This document shows positions 22,282-32,458 of a stretch of 64,000 nucleotides of DNA, piece by piece. Every line of letters starts with the position of its first letter. Positions within the stretch are counted from its first letter, which is position 1. The DNA is taken from contig OX485809.1 in the NCBI GenBank assembly GCA_950295325.1, forward strand, positions 31,200,144-31,264,143, written 5' to 3'. This DNA comes from Polytrichum commune. Lineage: Eukaryota; Streptophyta; Polytrichopsida; Polytrichales; Polytrichaceae. The position numbers were made by a program, and so were the translations under genes. The notes under the pieces were generated by a model. That model worked only from the letters and a program-made list of their open reading frames with translations. It made no database searches and was not told where the DNA came from.

Positions 22282-22290
22282 GAGGAGGAG
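22282..22290 (+). other. Polypurine tract
   Basis: GAGGAGGAG directly before the 3' LTR, the position where plus-strand DNA synthesis is primed in LTR retrotransposons. Confidence 0.75.
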
Positions 22291-22653
22291 TGTTAAGATA
22301 GCAATCAGATATAGCAACCAGGTGTTATGAACTCTAATGTAAGGGTCCAGGGTATTAACCTGGATACCCGCCTGTAATAGGATATGTACTCAGTAGAGAT
22401 AGTGGGTTAACCTGAACCCGGGTACCATAGACCATGACTTCAGCCTGTCATGGCCGGGTATCAACCAGTACAGTATGAAGTAGACAAGGTGTTGGTATAC
22501 GGTGCATGTAGGTTGCTGACACCTGGCCTTTATACCTCAAGGCCATACATTGTATTATATATACCCCTTAGTTCCTCATTAAGGGAAGTTAATTATGAAG
22601 TATTTTATGCACCGAAACTCTGTCTCATTTAGCAACCTGACTTACTTCTAACA
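22291..22653 (+). repeat. 3' LTR
   Basis: 363 bp, 99.2% identical to the 5' LTR, with the same TGTTAAGATA start and TTCTAACA end. Confidence 0.95.
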
Positions 22654-22658
22654 GGTAC
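22654..22658 (+). repeat. Target duplication GGTAC, right copy
   Basis: Identical to 16096-16100. Confidence 0.95.
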
Positions 22659-23940
22659 AACCAAAAACACCCCCTCATGGGTCCACACAACGAGACCTAC
22701 GTACTTGCCCACCTCAACCTCCACACACTCACATATTCCCCCAAACCATATTCCCCATCTAAACCCAACATCGTCATCATCCTTTGCATACCTTAGAATA
22801 TGGCAACTGCCATCATCCCCATCTTTGCATAATGATTCCAATATTGCCTCAAAGTTGCCCTCTAACTCAACAAACCTCCCCTCACACAACATTCATGTCC
22901 CCTAACTGCACCCATCAAGATCAACATATGCAATATCACCCCCCCCATTCTCCACCAAGGTGTAGTGGGCATGGTTGGGATAGAAATTTGCCACCTCGTG
23001 GGAGATATCTAATGAGCCTACATACTTCCTAGCAATTGTGGCATCCTACGTACCGAATTCAAAGCCACATTTGCCACTCTCCACCTCGGCAAAGTCAACA
23101 AGGCTCACTCATATATTTACAACCAACTTAACTCCCTCTACCACATATGACATCCCTCCTCCCAACATAGCCACCTTGACAAATTACTCATACAAGCCAT
23201 CATTTGGCGTCTTTCACACCAAAGTCACCCCCTCACTATCCAAAAAGATCCACACAAGTTCAGGATTTCTCGGCAATGACACCATGGATAAACTCACCAA
23301 GCTCAAAATTAACAAAAACCTCCAATACCACCCCCCACCCCCCCCCCCCCCTTCAATCAACACAACCCATTCAACTCCCTTTTGGCACTCCAAAATCCTC
23401 ATAGACTTCCCAAGTACTACACCCATCCGACACCTCAAACCGTACATACAAAAGGGAAATGCCTATCTTCACCACCACAATCCTCATTGAATACCCATAT
23501 GTCGCAAAATGGTTAAACATCCTCCTTGTCCATCCCATCATTTCTAATCACTTTTGATCACCCTACCATGCTCATGCCTAACAAAATTAGACTTGAAGAC
23601 CACCAATCCCAATACTACGCACCTAAACACACCAAACCCCCCTATGTTGGATCTCACGACAAGCAACCCAACCAAGTGCAACTAGCTAACTTCAAGGATA
23701 GACCATCTCCCGAGACCAACAACCGAGATATCAAACCCACGAATATGTTGAATTCAAGAAGGACCCCTTGCCCACCATACGACAGAAGACGTGTTGATGA
23801 TGGTAGTGGTCGTCGCCCTACCGTTCCCCACCGTTCTTCCTATAAAACAAAAATTGTTGCAAAGGAAAAGGGTCACATGATAAAGGACCCCCCCCCCCCC
23901 ACTAAAATAAATAAATAAATAAAACAAACAAACCCCACGT
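22659..23940 (+). pseudogene. Decayed A/C-rich coding region, downstream half
   Basis: The plus strand is rich in A and C and poor in G for nearly 1.3 kb. The longest frames are 23038-23490 (150 codons, with a proline run from a C14 tract at 23338-23351) and 23526-23918. Frames shift repeatedly and stops interrupt. The A/C bias of the coding strand resembles that of the two LINE fragments at 34871 and 57447. A LINE ORF remnant is my best guess, but no diagnostic motif survives. It ends in a C-run at 23888-23900 and an (AAAT)n tail. Confidence 0.3.
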
Positions 23941-24095
23941 GACATTTCAGAGAGGGAAGAAATTTGGAAAGGTTGGGGGGACTATGAATGCAAAAGGTGA
24001 GTATGGTGGGGAACACCTAGGGGAAGTGACAAGCATAGAGCCAGCGTGACGACATGGCATGGGCACAATTGGGAGGGGTAGGGGGGATGGCATGA

Positions 24096-24521
24096 CAACT
24101 AATCATGGGGGGGGGGGGGGGACTTATAACATGGACATGGACATACATGCATATAGCAAGTACACGCGGACATGTGGGCATATGGGCATAAAGACATGAG
24201 CTTGAAGACGTATGGTTGCACGGATGTACAGAGCTGGGATAATACCTATGACACTAACTCATTCGCACAACAACAACAACGGGTCAAAATGGACATAGGA
24301 TTGATAAGATATCAACTAATCAAGGGGGGGGGGGGGGGACTTATAAACATGAACATGGACATGCATGCATATGGCAGGTACACACGGACATGTGGACATA
24401 AAGATATGAGCATGGGGACGTATGGTTGCACGGATGTACGGAGCTGGGATACCTATGATCTTAACTCATTCGCACAACAACAAGAACGGGCCAAAATGGA
24501 CATAGGGTTGCTAAGATATTA
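24096..24521 (+). repeat. 217 bp tandem duplication
   Basis: CAACTAATCA followed by a long G-run (24107-24121) and GACTTATAA recurs at 24313 with its own G-run. Both copies contain ATGGTTGCACGGATGTAC and TCATTCGCACAACAACAA. The period is 217 bp and the second copy is slightly shorter. The ORF 24172-24522 simply reads through both copies. Confidence 0.9.
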
Positions 24522-24698
24522 ACTCGTATGCACGAACCCAAGGTGGTGTTTATGATGGTGCGATGGATGTTAATAATGATGGGTCATTAAGATTCCGAGA
24601 CCTGTGGAGACCAAGTGTCCATGACTGCGTGATAACCAGGCTGATAACCAGCCCCAACACATGTAAGCATGAGCCGCCAACCCTGGATTAAAACCCCA

Positions 24699-24733
24699 CA
24701 CCAGCACCAGCACCAGCACCAGCACCAGCAGCA
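24699..24733. repeat. (CACCAG)n microsatellite
   Basis: Five tandem CACCAG or CAGCAC hexamers. The ORFs overlapping it on the minus strand are made of Cys-Trp or Leu-Val repeats and are artefacts. Confidence 0.95.
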
Positions 24734-24890
24734 CGATGGAGTCAGAGCTGCTATGTAAGTTAAGATCCCCAATGAGCAAGACTGGGTGGGTTGGTATTAT
24801 TAATTAAGTGGCTGGAGCTTGGCAGAGCCTCATCAGCGAGGACGTCAATTCAGGAGTCAGCCAGCTTGATTAGCCCTATGCAACTTATGT

Positions 24891-25070
24891 ATGCAAGCCT
24901 TCAGTAACATCTGTGTGTCTTTTTCCTCTCTGAAGGAATCGGTGCCATACAACTTTCACCAGTCTCAATCAATGAACGCGGAGAACTGGCCACTGGGTGC
25001 AGATGAGCTGATCGAGTCTCGGAAATACCGGGAAGCTTTCGACTCGATTCGGTTTAGAGGGATTCTATGA
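24891..25070 (+). other. Candidate terminal exon or short gene, 59 codons
   Basis: An ATG at 24891 opens a 59-codon frame to TGA 25068-25070. From GAATCGG (about 24936) onward the residues look like normal protein, for example MNAENWPLGADELIESRKY and REAFDSIRFRGIL, with mixed third positions. A pyrimidine-rich run ending CTCTCTGAAG just before it could be a 3' splice site, making this a last exon truncated by the adjacent repeat at 25065. No family is recognised. Confidence 0.3.
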
Positions 25071-25626
25071 TCGGGGAGGACCGGCAGTTAGTACCAGATG
25101 AACAGGTTGAGTTTGAGAAATAACCAGTTGAAGTTCATCAAGACTGCAGGAAAATTCCCGATCATTTTTAGAGGTATTATTTATGAAATATACCCAAATT
25201 TATCAGGAAAACCGAAGGAGGATGTCAACATGTGACCGGTTGGACTTGCAAACACTTGCTAGGATCTCAACCGGTTATCTTATGCTAAAAAATCTCCCCG
25301 ATTACTGGAGGGATTGATAGAGTCCACCTCGAATCGATTCCCAAAAAAAGAAAAAAAATTGACTGAAAAATGTCGACAGGTAACCCTATAATGTTGGACT
25401 TGGAAGGCACTAGGATCAGTGATCAGGGAGATTGTTGGGCATGATCGGTTGAGATCGTAGTGTTTGCAAGTCTGACCGGTTACGTGTTGACATCCTTCGG
25501 TTTTTTCCTTGATTGAATGGGGGTATATTCTATGGATTCCTCTGAAATTATCGGTAATTTTCCTGCAGTCTTGATGAACTTCAACCGGTTTATCTGGTAC
25601 TAACTGCCAGTTCTCTCTGATCATAG
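25065..25626. mobile_element. Inverted family F dimer (foldback-like)
   Basis: The left arm from CTATGATCGGGG through GCAGTTAGTACCAGAT and GTTCATCAAGACTGCAGG is matched in reverse by the right arm ending ACTGCCAG...CTGATCATAG. Arms extend to about 25310 and back from about 25430. The two arms share details absent from other F copies (GTTCATCAAGACTGC), so the dimer arose as a unit. Flanks ATT and ACG show no duplication. Confidence 0.6.
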
Positions 25627-25690
25627 ACGAGGATCTTGACCAATTATGCTCGAAATCTGCCCGGACATTGGTCTCAATGACAACCACGAC
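25627..25690 (+). repeat. Family F 3' fragment
   Basis: GAGGATCTTGACCAATTATG followed by CCCGGACATTGGTC matches the last block of the family F consensus, directly abutting the inverted dimer. Confidence 0.5.
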
Positions 25691-25879
25691 CTGATGGGTG
25701 AGCATAATAAGTTCCTTTGATTGTGTGGTCGGTTATCATACCAAAAAGTGATGTATTTATTCAACACATCAAAAAGTGATGTGTTCAATACATTTCTTAG
25801 CATTAGGTGTACACTGTAAAGTGGTCTGAGGAAATAGATAGGTGGGCAGATGTGTAAGATGCTTTTCACTTCAAACTTA

Positions 25880-26364
25880 AGGCCACTTTACAACATCGAC
25901 CCAGAGCCTTGGCCATGAAATTCGAGGGGCCCTTGAAAATCCCCTGAATATCCAATTTTGCAATTGATAGGTCCTCAAGCATAGTGTAAAGTGAAAGCGA
26001 ACCATGTTGAGGGATTGCAACATATTTTATGGATTATCCAAACAAGTAGGTAGTCCATGACCCCACTTCATGGCAATATGTTATTTTTAGAAGCCAATGG
26101 CAATTTTAATTACTTATCATGGCCACTAGTTTCGTGTTGGACCCACATGGGCCTAACGCAATATTCAATAGATCATGAAGCATTATCCACTTGGTGCCAT
26201 GTAGGACACCATGTAGATTTTTTTCATATGTTCAAATTTCTTTGGTCTCTCACGCCCGTAGGGTCTTGTGTACAATGAATTTGGATTGTCTTTGGTTTCT
26301 CGACTAAGCACATAAATTGTTCATCACGGGTCAAGGGTTCTCAAGCTCAAGTGTAAAGTGGCCC
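25880..26364 (+). mobile_element. PIF/Harbinger-like MITE with TTA duplication
   Basis: The left end AGGCCACTTTACAACATCG pairs with the reverse complement of GTGTAAAGTGGCCC. TTA flanks both sides (25877-25879 and 26365-26367). Length is 485 bp and no transposase is encoded. The TTA duplication and the GGCC start are standard for PIF/Harbinger MITEs. Confidence 0.75.
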
Positions 26365-26439
26365 TTATGTAGATTGCCTAAAGGGTGTAAAACCCTCAAA
26401 GTCAGAGAGAGGGAGTTGTTGTAGAGTGTACCTCTCTAC

Positions 26440-26570
26440 TATCCAACATAAAAACTTGACCCCTATAAGTTTGTTTTCAGTTCCTCTCAAATGATCTTGA
26501 AATAGACTAATTCAGGGTCTTTAAATCTACTTCCAGTGTCATATCAGCAAAAAAGAGTAACCTCTGGATT
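26440..26570 (-). repeat. Inverted fragment of dispersed repeat family E
   Basis: The reverse complement reads TGACACTGGAAGTAGATTTA then AAGACCCTGAATTAGTCTA and ...ACAAACTTATAGGGGTCA. This matches 190-270 and 5090-5160 in order. Confidence 0.5.
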
Positions 26571-26625
26571 GCATACTATTTGAGGTTTTTTTGAATGATG
26601 GATGAATGAAAGACATGTATAAAAT

Positions 26626-26629
<4 letters not shown>

Positions 26630-26692
<63 letters not shown>
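26630..26692. repeat. (TC)n microsatellite, about 31 units
   Basis: Uninterrupted TC dinucleotides over about 62 bp, the longest microsatellite in the window. Confidence 0.97.
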
Positions 26693-26695
<3 letters not shown>

Positions 26696-27697
26696 GTCTA
26701 CAAGCAAGCTCCGTATTTTGTTGGTCTTGAGTTGCTTAAGTATTTTGATCTCGCTTGGGAGCTCAACAAATTATTTGTATGAGAAAATATATCTCATGAT
26801 AGTTCAGAGATCTATGGGATAGGAAAGGGGGACGTTTGATTACACTAAACATTTAATTTTGGTGTGCCATACTAATTACAGTGGTCCTCATGACTTGTCA
26901 CCTTCTCTAGTTGCCCTCACGCCATTATAAGATAATTTATGTGGGTTAATGATGAAAAGTGTGGGCCACATTAAATAACATATTCAATAAAGTGATCTTG
27001 ATTTCCTAGCCATCCGAGTGTCAGTTAGTTCCCTTAGTTTGTGTTTTCTTTCATTCAATTGTTATAGATTTCATTTGTGCAAAAAAGTAAACCGGTGTTT
27101 GGATTTTCAGATAAGTAATGTGTACAATTATTAGAGAGGACCACAAGTCAATTTTCAAATGCATTGGAATTCAAGTGGAGCATGTATACTAGGGAGTTCC
27201 ATATCAACATACTCACCAGTGGCATGACGTGTCAAATGACTTGGCATGATTCCTATACCAATGAAGGCGAGATCATGACACGTGGCATGGTACGATGCCC
27301 CTTGATGACAATCATGATGCCACATGACAAATGGATGAGATAATTCTACTGCTCAACTCTATAATACATATTATTTTAAACACAAACTATCTCATGCCAA
27401 AGTGGTTTAGTGTGATTCACACTCTATACACACCAATGACAACGTTGGTGCCATGTGACACAAGCATCATTGCACATAAGAACATCAAAACCTTCCAAAG
27501 CTTGGATCCTATCCCAATAGAATGCCTTATTCTTTGAACTTTCTAATAATGGTCAATATAGTAATACTAGATCTTTTTCCTTAGAAAGCCATGGAGAACG
27601 ATAGTGCATGTTTTCACCTCTTTGCTTTCTACTTGAAGATTAGGTTTAGAAACTAACTTTAAACGGTGGCGACCACCAATATACTACATAAACTAAA
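26693..27697. other. No gene recognised
   Basis: AT-rich. An ORF at 27331-27537 has no motif. No terminal repeats identified. Confidence 0.5.
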
Positions 27698-27698
27698 T

Positions 27699-27740
27699 TT
27701 TAGGGTTTAGGGTGGTCCTTCTAGAATCTAAACCCTAAAT
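27699..27740. repeat. Short telomere-like inverted motif
   Basis: Two TTTAGGG units (27699-27712) are followed by CTAAACCCTAAAT (27728-27740), forming a small palindrome. It is too short to be called an interstitial telomere. Confidence 0.5.
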
Positions 27741-27794
27741 CCTAAATGACGTGATGGTCCTTCTATGCCTACACATGAAGTGAAGCATAACTTA

Positions 27795-28296
27795 GGGCCA
27801 ATTCACACATGAGACTGACAACCCGTGACCATTACACTCCAACCACTCTCATTGGTGGAAAAGGCGGAGCCGGTCCAAGTTCGCTTCACACTACGCTTGA
27901 GGGACCAACGGAGTATATGAATGCAAGGATGGATGTAAAGTCTACACGGATTCCTACATGGCATCAAATGGATCATGTTTCATGTTCACTTGGACTATTT
28001 TCAAAAACCACCTCTTGAAGGTAGGCCTAACACCAAAACCAGAAGACCACAACACTCCGAACACTCAGAACCGTTGATTCATTCTATTTTATCATGCGTG
28101 AGGACCCGCATGAATAGAAATTCATTCAAATCGCATTCAATTGAGAACCCGGTCACACACGACTTCACACTACACTCGAGGGTCCGTGACCACACTACAT
28201 GACTTTGGAGGTGTGTTGGGACGGCCTTCGGACACTCCGTTTTGGGCTCGCACAATTTTCACTGTCATGGCTCGTGGCTCGTGCGTGAAGTGGCTC
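27795..28296 (-). mobile_element. PIF/Harbinger-like MITE, family H copy 2
   Basis: The left end GGGCCAATTCACACATGAG follows TTA (27792-27794). The right end is GTGCGTGAAGTGGCTC, followed by GTA. It is the same element as 12914-13429 in reverse order, sharing GGAGCCGGTCCAAGTTCGC, TACATGGCATCAAATGGATC and CGTGAGGACCCGCATGAATAG. Length is 502 bp. The right duplication differs by one base from TTA. Confidence 0.68.
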
Positions 28297-28369
28297 GTAC
28301 CCAAACGCCCAAAGTCCGTCAATAGGTATTTTTCACATTATGATTTCCATTTCAAATCCATCGGAAATG

Positions 28370-28614
28370 GGTTGGGGATTCGTGGCACTCAAGTAAAATC
28401 ATCCATCCAAGATATCGTGGATGAAGTGGCTCCAATAAAAAAAGCCCCCCTATGAGGTTGAGGGTCGATTCATTCGAATGTGACGTCACTAGACTAATTC
28501 GGGGCCTTTGACTCTATTTCCGGAATCAAATTGCCCAAAAATAGCCATTTAGATGATTCCTGCGTTTTTTCATCCGTACGGATGATTTTACTTGAGTGCC
28601 ACGAATCCCCGGCC
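28370..28614. mobile_element. Mutator-type MITE, copy 1 (9 bp duplication)
   Basis: 245 bp flanked by a perfect 9 bp repeat, TCGGAAATG, at 28361-28369 and 28615-28623. The ends are GGTTGGG then GATTCGTGGCACTCAAGTAA, and the inverted equivalent ending in CCCCGGCC, giving arms of about 35 bp. Nearly identical to 48724-48969. A 9 bp duplication with long terminal inverted repeats is typical of Mutator-like elements. Non-coding. Confidence 0.85.
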
Positions 28615-29014
28615 TCGGAAATGTGGTGTATACTAGTGCATACACATAATGTAAACATGGCGCCTCTCCTCTCCTCTCCCACTCCGCTCCTTGGGAGTGG
28701 AGTCGAAGCCGTTGTGCGAGGCTATGGATAAAGTAAAGTAAAGCATATATGCTTCAACATTTGGTCTTGAGAGCCTCTTCTTCGCATGCGGCAGCTTTTC
28801 CCATGCAGAGTGCCGTTTTGTTTTGAACTCCTCAAGGTGGCTTCTGCAATAAATACGCCCCAAAAGGGGGGCGGACCTTTGTAAGTCGTGTGTGAACAGA
28901 TCCGGCTCCGAGCTTTGAAGTTTTTGTCCTCCTCGTTTGGGCTGGACGATCGAGGCCCCAGGCCAAGTGTCAGCTGACTCACTGCAACTAGCGACAAGGC
29001 TGAGGCGGGCGTCC
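28615..29014. other. No gene recognised; locally GC-richer
   Basis: GC content is visibly higher than the surroundings. Minus-strand frames of 91 and 137 codons (28722-28997, 28633-29046) overlap in different phases and run into the AT repeat, so I do not call a gene. It could be upstream sequence of a lost host gene. Confidence 0.4.
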
Positions 29015-29031
29015 ATATATATATATATATA

Positions 29032-29710
29032 GTCGACCGGGTCCATTCAACCGCTCACTAGGCTCATGTAATGTTAACATAGATGACATAGATCCTAAAT
29101 TACATCATTTGAGATTTTATGTTGAGGGAGGCCGAAGGTTCTTGATAAGGCAACCACATATGTAAGGTTTAGGCAAACTAAGGTAAAGTTTACGTGTTGG
29201 CGGGCTTGTGACAACTGTTGTAGGCAAGGAGCAACATTGAGATGAGCGGTTATGGGTTAACCTACAAATCGAGGCATCCATAGTTGACTAGGTCCATTTA
29301 ACTGCTCACTAGGCTCGTGTAATGTTAACATAGATGACATAGATCTTAAACTACATCACTTGAGATCTTATGTTGAGGGAGGCCGAAGGTTCTTGTTAAG
29401 GCAACCATATCTGTAAGGTTTAGGCGAACCAAGGTAAAGTTTGCGTGCTGGCAGGCTTGTGACAATTGTTGTAGGCAAGGAGCAGCATTGAGATGAGCGG
29501 TTATGAGTTAACCTATAGATTGAGGCATCCATAGTCGACCAGGTCCATTGAACCTCTCATTAGGGTCATGTAATGCCAACATAGATGACATAGATTTGTA
29601 AGGTTTAGGCGAACCAAGGTAAAGTTTATGTGTTGGCGGGCTTGTGACAATTGTTGTAGGCAAGGAGCATCATTAAGATGAGCAGTTATGGGCTAACCTA
29701 CATATCGAGG
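29032..29710 (+). repeat. 251 bp tandem repeat, 2.7 units
   Basis: Units start with GTCGACC or GTTGACT at 29032, 29283 and 29534, exactly 251 bp apart. Each contains GTAAGGTTTAGGC, TTGTTGTAGGCAAGGAGCA and GAGATGAGCGGTTATG or close variants. The third unit lacks about 70 internal bases (the GTTGAGGGAGGCCGAAGGTT block) and ends in ATATCGAGG. An AT microsatellite precedes the first unit. Confidence 0.93.
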
Positions 29711-29959
29711 ATGTGTTAACCTAATAATCATGTTTCGAGATGTGTGACAATGTCCATATTCATGATTTATTGTAAAAAAGAAAGAAAAGGTTTTCTTAGA
29801 ATTTTTTTCTCTTTGCAAGAAATATAATTCCCTACTAGTACTCCTCTTAAACATATGAAAACTCCCTTGTTTTATTGGTCATAGATGCCTCAACCTTAGT
29901 TTCAACAGGATTGACATACTTTTTCAAATTTCACCCAACTCGCAAGCTAAATGTTCCGG

Positions 29960-30010
29960 GAGATGTGTGGGCATGTTTGGTTGAGATCCTAGTGTGTTTC
30001 CAAGTCCAAC
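29960..30010 (-). repeat. Family F fragment
   Basis: TTGGTTGAGATCCTAGTG then TTTCCAAGTCCAAC is the reverse complement of the GACTTGGAAACACTAGGATC block of family F. Confidence 0.45.
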
Positions 30011-30584
30011 ACTACAAGGTGGACCACACTGTTTCTTACATTGTCCTAAATTTGCACATGATTTCAAACCATAAATAATGTTTGATGATTACAAATAGTA
30101 TTAAAATATTACTTCTTAACATCCAAATTTAGACAAACTACTATTCAATTGTGACAACAGTATTTCATGTTTATTTTAATTATAGTCACAATCGAATGTT
30201 GTGATTTTTGGGGCCACAAAAATATAATGTATCACAATTATTGTTGTGTTCAAAACTTGGGCAAGTTGAGCAAAACTATGGTCGGCCAACTTGTGGTTTG
30301 TGGTTAGTGGTAACATGGATGTGTGGGAGTGCCCTCAGTTAGCTCGCAGATAAGTAACCTTAGAGGGCTCCCTATTTCATCTTTACATATGCCGGAATGT
30401 AATTTCCACATGGGATACAAGTGGGTCGTGGTGAATGTGAGCATGACAGATGACAACTTTTGAAAAAAAAAAAATTGTGTTGGAATAGAGTACCCTCTAT
30501 GGTAGTTGATCTAACTAACTCCCATTGTCAGCTAATTATGATAGCTAGGCGGTGTGGCCATGCTTTTAGTTAGCCCATCCTCAC
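30011..30584. other. No gene recognised
   Basis: AT-rich with a small imperfect palindrome around 30148-30205 (TTGTGAC...GTCACAA). No ORF of note. Confidence 0.45.
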
Positions 30585-30586
30585 TA

Positions 30587-31290
30587 CAGTCTAACCTTGA
30601 TAATGTCACACCATCCGTTTCACCAAAAAGAGTGATATAAACAAGGTGTGACATATTTGATAATGTCACATTTTGAAGATTTGTGCATAATGTGATATTA
30701 TCAAAAAAATAGGTAGAGAATCAAAATAAAATTACAATGTAAAAAAGAAAATAACAAATACGAGACTTCAATGTTTTTGAATGTAAAATCTAATTCAAAA
30801 TTGTGAATAACAACAAGAGCACATCATAATGTGTCATTGAGATCAGGTAAAGACCTCTCACTAGAGACAAAGAAGCTTCTAATGTCACATTGTTTTGTTA
30901 ATGTTAAATGTGCAACACCAATTCTAATGAGTTTGTCATGGATTTTTTCCATTCCTAACAACTCCAGAGTGTTGAAAATCTGAGAACCTTGGCTAGCCAT
31001 AAAATTCAAAACATCTTTAGCATAACCAAGAATAGCATTGCATTATTCACAGGGGCGGTGCATGACCCTTTCGGCTACTACAATCTGTCCATCCAACCAT
31101 CACATACAATCCATCCATACTTGGTATTATCACATTTACACTACGGATTTTGGAAAAAAAATAATGACATTACCAAGGGTGATAGGGATAATAACGAGGG
31201 AGTTTTACACTATGAAAATCGGTTTCAAACTTTTAGGTGACAATATCAAGGTGTTCTATTAACAAGGGTGACATTATCAAGGTTAGACTG
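30587..31290. mobile_element. pogo-like (Tc1/mariner) non-autonomous element
   Basis: Starts CAGTCTAACCTTGATAATGT and ends in its reverse complement, GTGACATTATCAAGGTTAGACTG. TA lies on both sides (30585-30586 and 31291-31292). Length is 704 bp. Subterminal copies of GATAATGTCACA and TGACA(A/T)TATCAAGG occur inside. A TA duplication with a CAGT start fits pogo/Tigger-type elements. There is no transposase. Confidence 0.8.
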
Positions 31291-31292
31291 TA

Positions 31293-31882
31293 ACTCGTAA
31301 GTGAGGTAAATCTCTTAACTAGGTGGTGCGGCCGGATCCTAACGAGTGGCTGGTTCTCCCCATTCATTGCGCAGGCTTTGTTGAAACTGCTGTTAGTGTC
31401 GTGTACCTAAGGTTGGGCAGAACATCAACCTCCGACTTCGCCCTTGATATTATATGTATATATATCACACTTCAAATCACAACAACTAACGCCACTGTGC
31501 GTGCTCGAATACCAAGACTACTTTAACGAATCCTGTAGATAAGATATGCGACGATGGCAGGCCGGAACCCCGATATATGTTGATGCTGTAGAGTTTGATG
31601 CAAACAAACTTCGCGAGCTTCGAGAAATTATTATTACATCAAATCAAGGCCGGGGACTTCCCACTTGATTGATTGCTTGCTTGCTTGCGGTTGTCTCTCT
31701 CACTTTGACTTTGCACATGTCTTTGAGCTCTGCTTTTGCGTATCTTGACATGACCCGGTTCCTCAAGATTCGCTCCACGGCGGTTGCTTATAACACATGC
31801 CATTGGCAACATATTCTAATCCATCGTGTCTGCAATCTCAACGACGAGCAAGCGCATCTGCAATAACAAGTAATTAATGACC
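31293..31882. other. No gene recognised
   Basis: Contains a (TTGC)n patch at 31673-31687 and several short frames on both strands. No domain or splice context. Confidence 0.45.
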
Positions 31883-32458
31883 GTGGCCCTACTTGTGGGC
31901 ACTTCCAACTCCCACACACATTTCCGGCCGTTGGTTCGGGAGGGAATATCGTCTCGTCCACTTCGCAATCGTCATCGATCAAGAAGATCATCATTTTCAA
32001 GTTCGGGATCGTCGTTGAAATGTAAAAGTAATAAGAGCTCAAAATGGAGGTTACCTAAATTAATTCTCTCTTCAATTAAGTGATCACACGACCTGCCATA
32101 AATGGTTCTCCCAACACCACAAGCATACGAGTCCTAGCAATTGACCTACATCACTGGAAACTTGTCCTGTGTGGCCCTACTTGTGGGCACTTCCAACTCC
32201 CACAGATATTTCTAGCCGTTCGTTCGGTGTGGGAATATCGTCTCGTCCACTATGCAATCGCCATCGATCAAGAAGATTGTCATTTCAAGTTTCAGGATCG
32301 GCATTAATATGCCAAAGTAATAAGAGCTCAAAGCGAAGGTTACCTAAATTAATTCTCTCTTCAATTAAGTGATCACACGACCTACCATAAATGGTCCTCC
32401 CAACACTACAAGCATACCATATCCTAGCAATCGACCTACATCACCAAAAACTTGCCCC
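31883..32458 (+). repeat. 288 bp tandem duplication
   Basis: GTGGCCCTACTTGTGGGCAC starts both copies, at 31883 and 32171. Both then share CGTCTCGTCCAC, CATCGATCAAGAAGAT, TACCTAAATTAATTCTCTC and GATCACACGACCT. They are similar enough to be a fairly recent local duplication. The Ser/Arg-rich ORFs inside are also duplicated and look incidental. Confidence 0.93.

Larger units (their letters stand above)
16101..22653 (+). mobile_element. Ty1/copia LTR retrotransposon, young and nearly complete
   Basis: Length is 6553 bp: 5' LTR, AT-rich leader, Gag-protease-integrase ORF, reverse transcriptase-RNase H ORF, purine tract, 3' LTR. The order integrase before reverse transcriptase defines Ty1/copia rather than Ty3/gypsy. 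LTRs differ at 3 of 363 sites, so the insertion is recent. All catalytic residues checked are present. The one visible defect, or programmed feature, is a frame change between integrase and reverse transcriptase at 20314-20398. It is inserted in an older decayed sequence. Confidence 0.95.

Noticed and set aside
23038-23490. 150-codon ORF with a proline run, as a host gene
   Set aside because: The run comes from a C14 tract, adjacent frames alternate, and the composition fits decayed A/C-rich repeat sequence.
27699-27740. Interstitial telomere
   Set aside because: Only two TTTAGGG units are present, paired with an inverted copy, which is a small palindrome.
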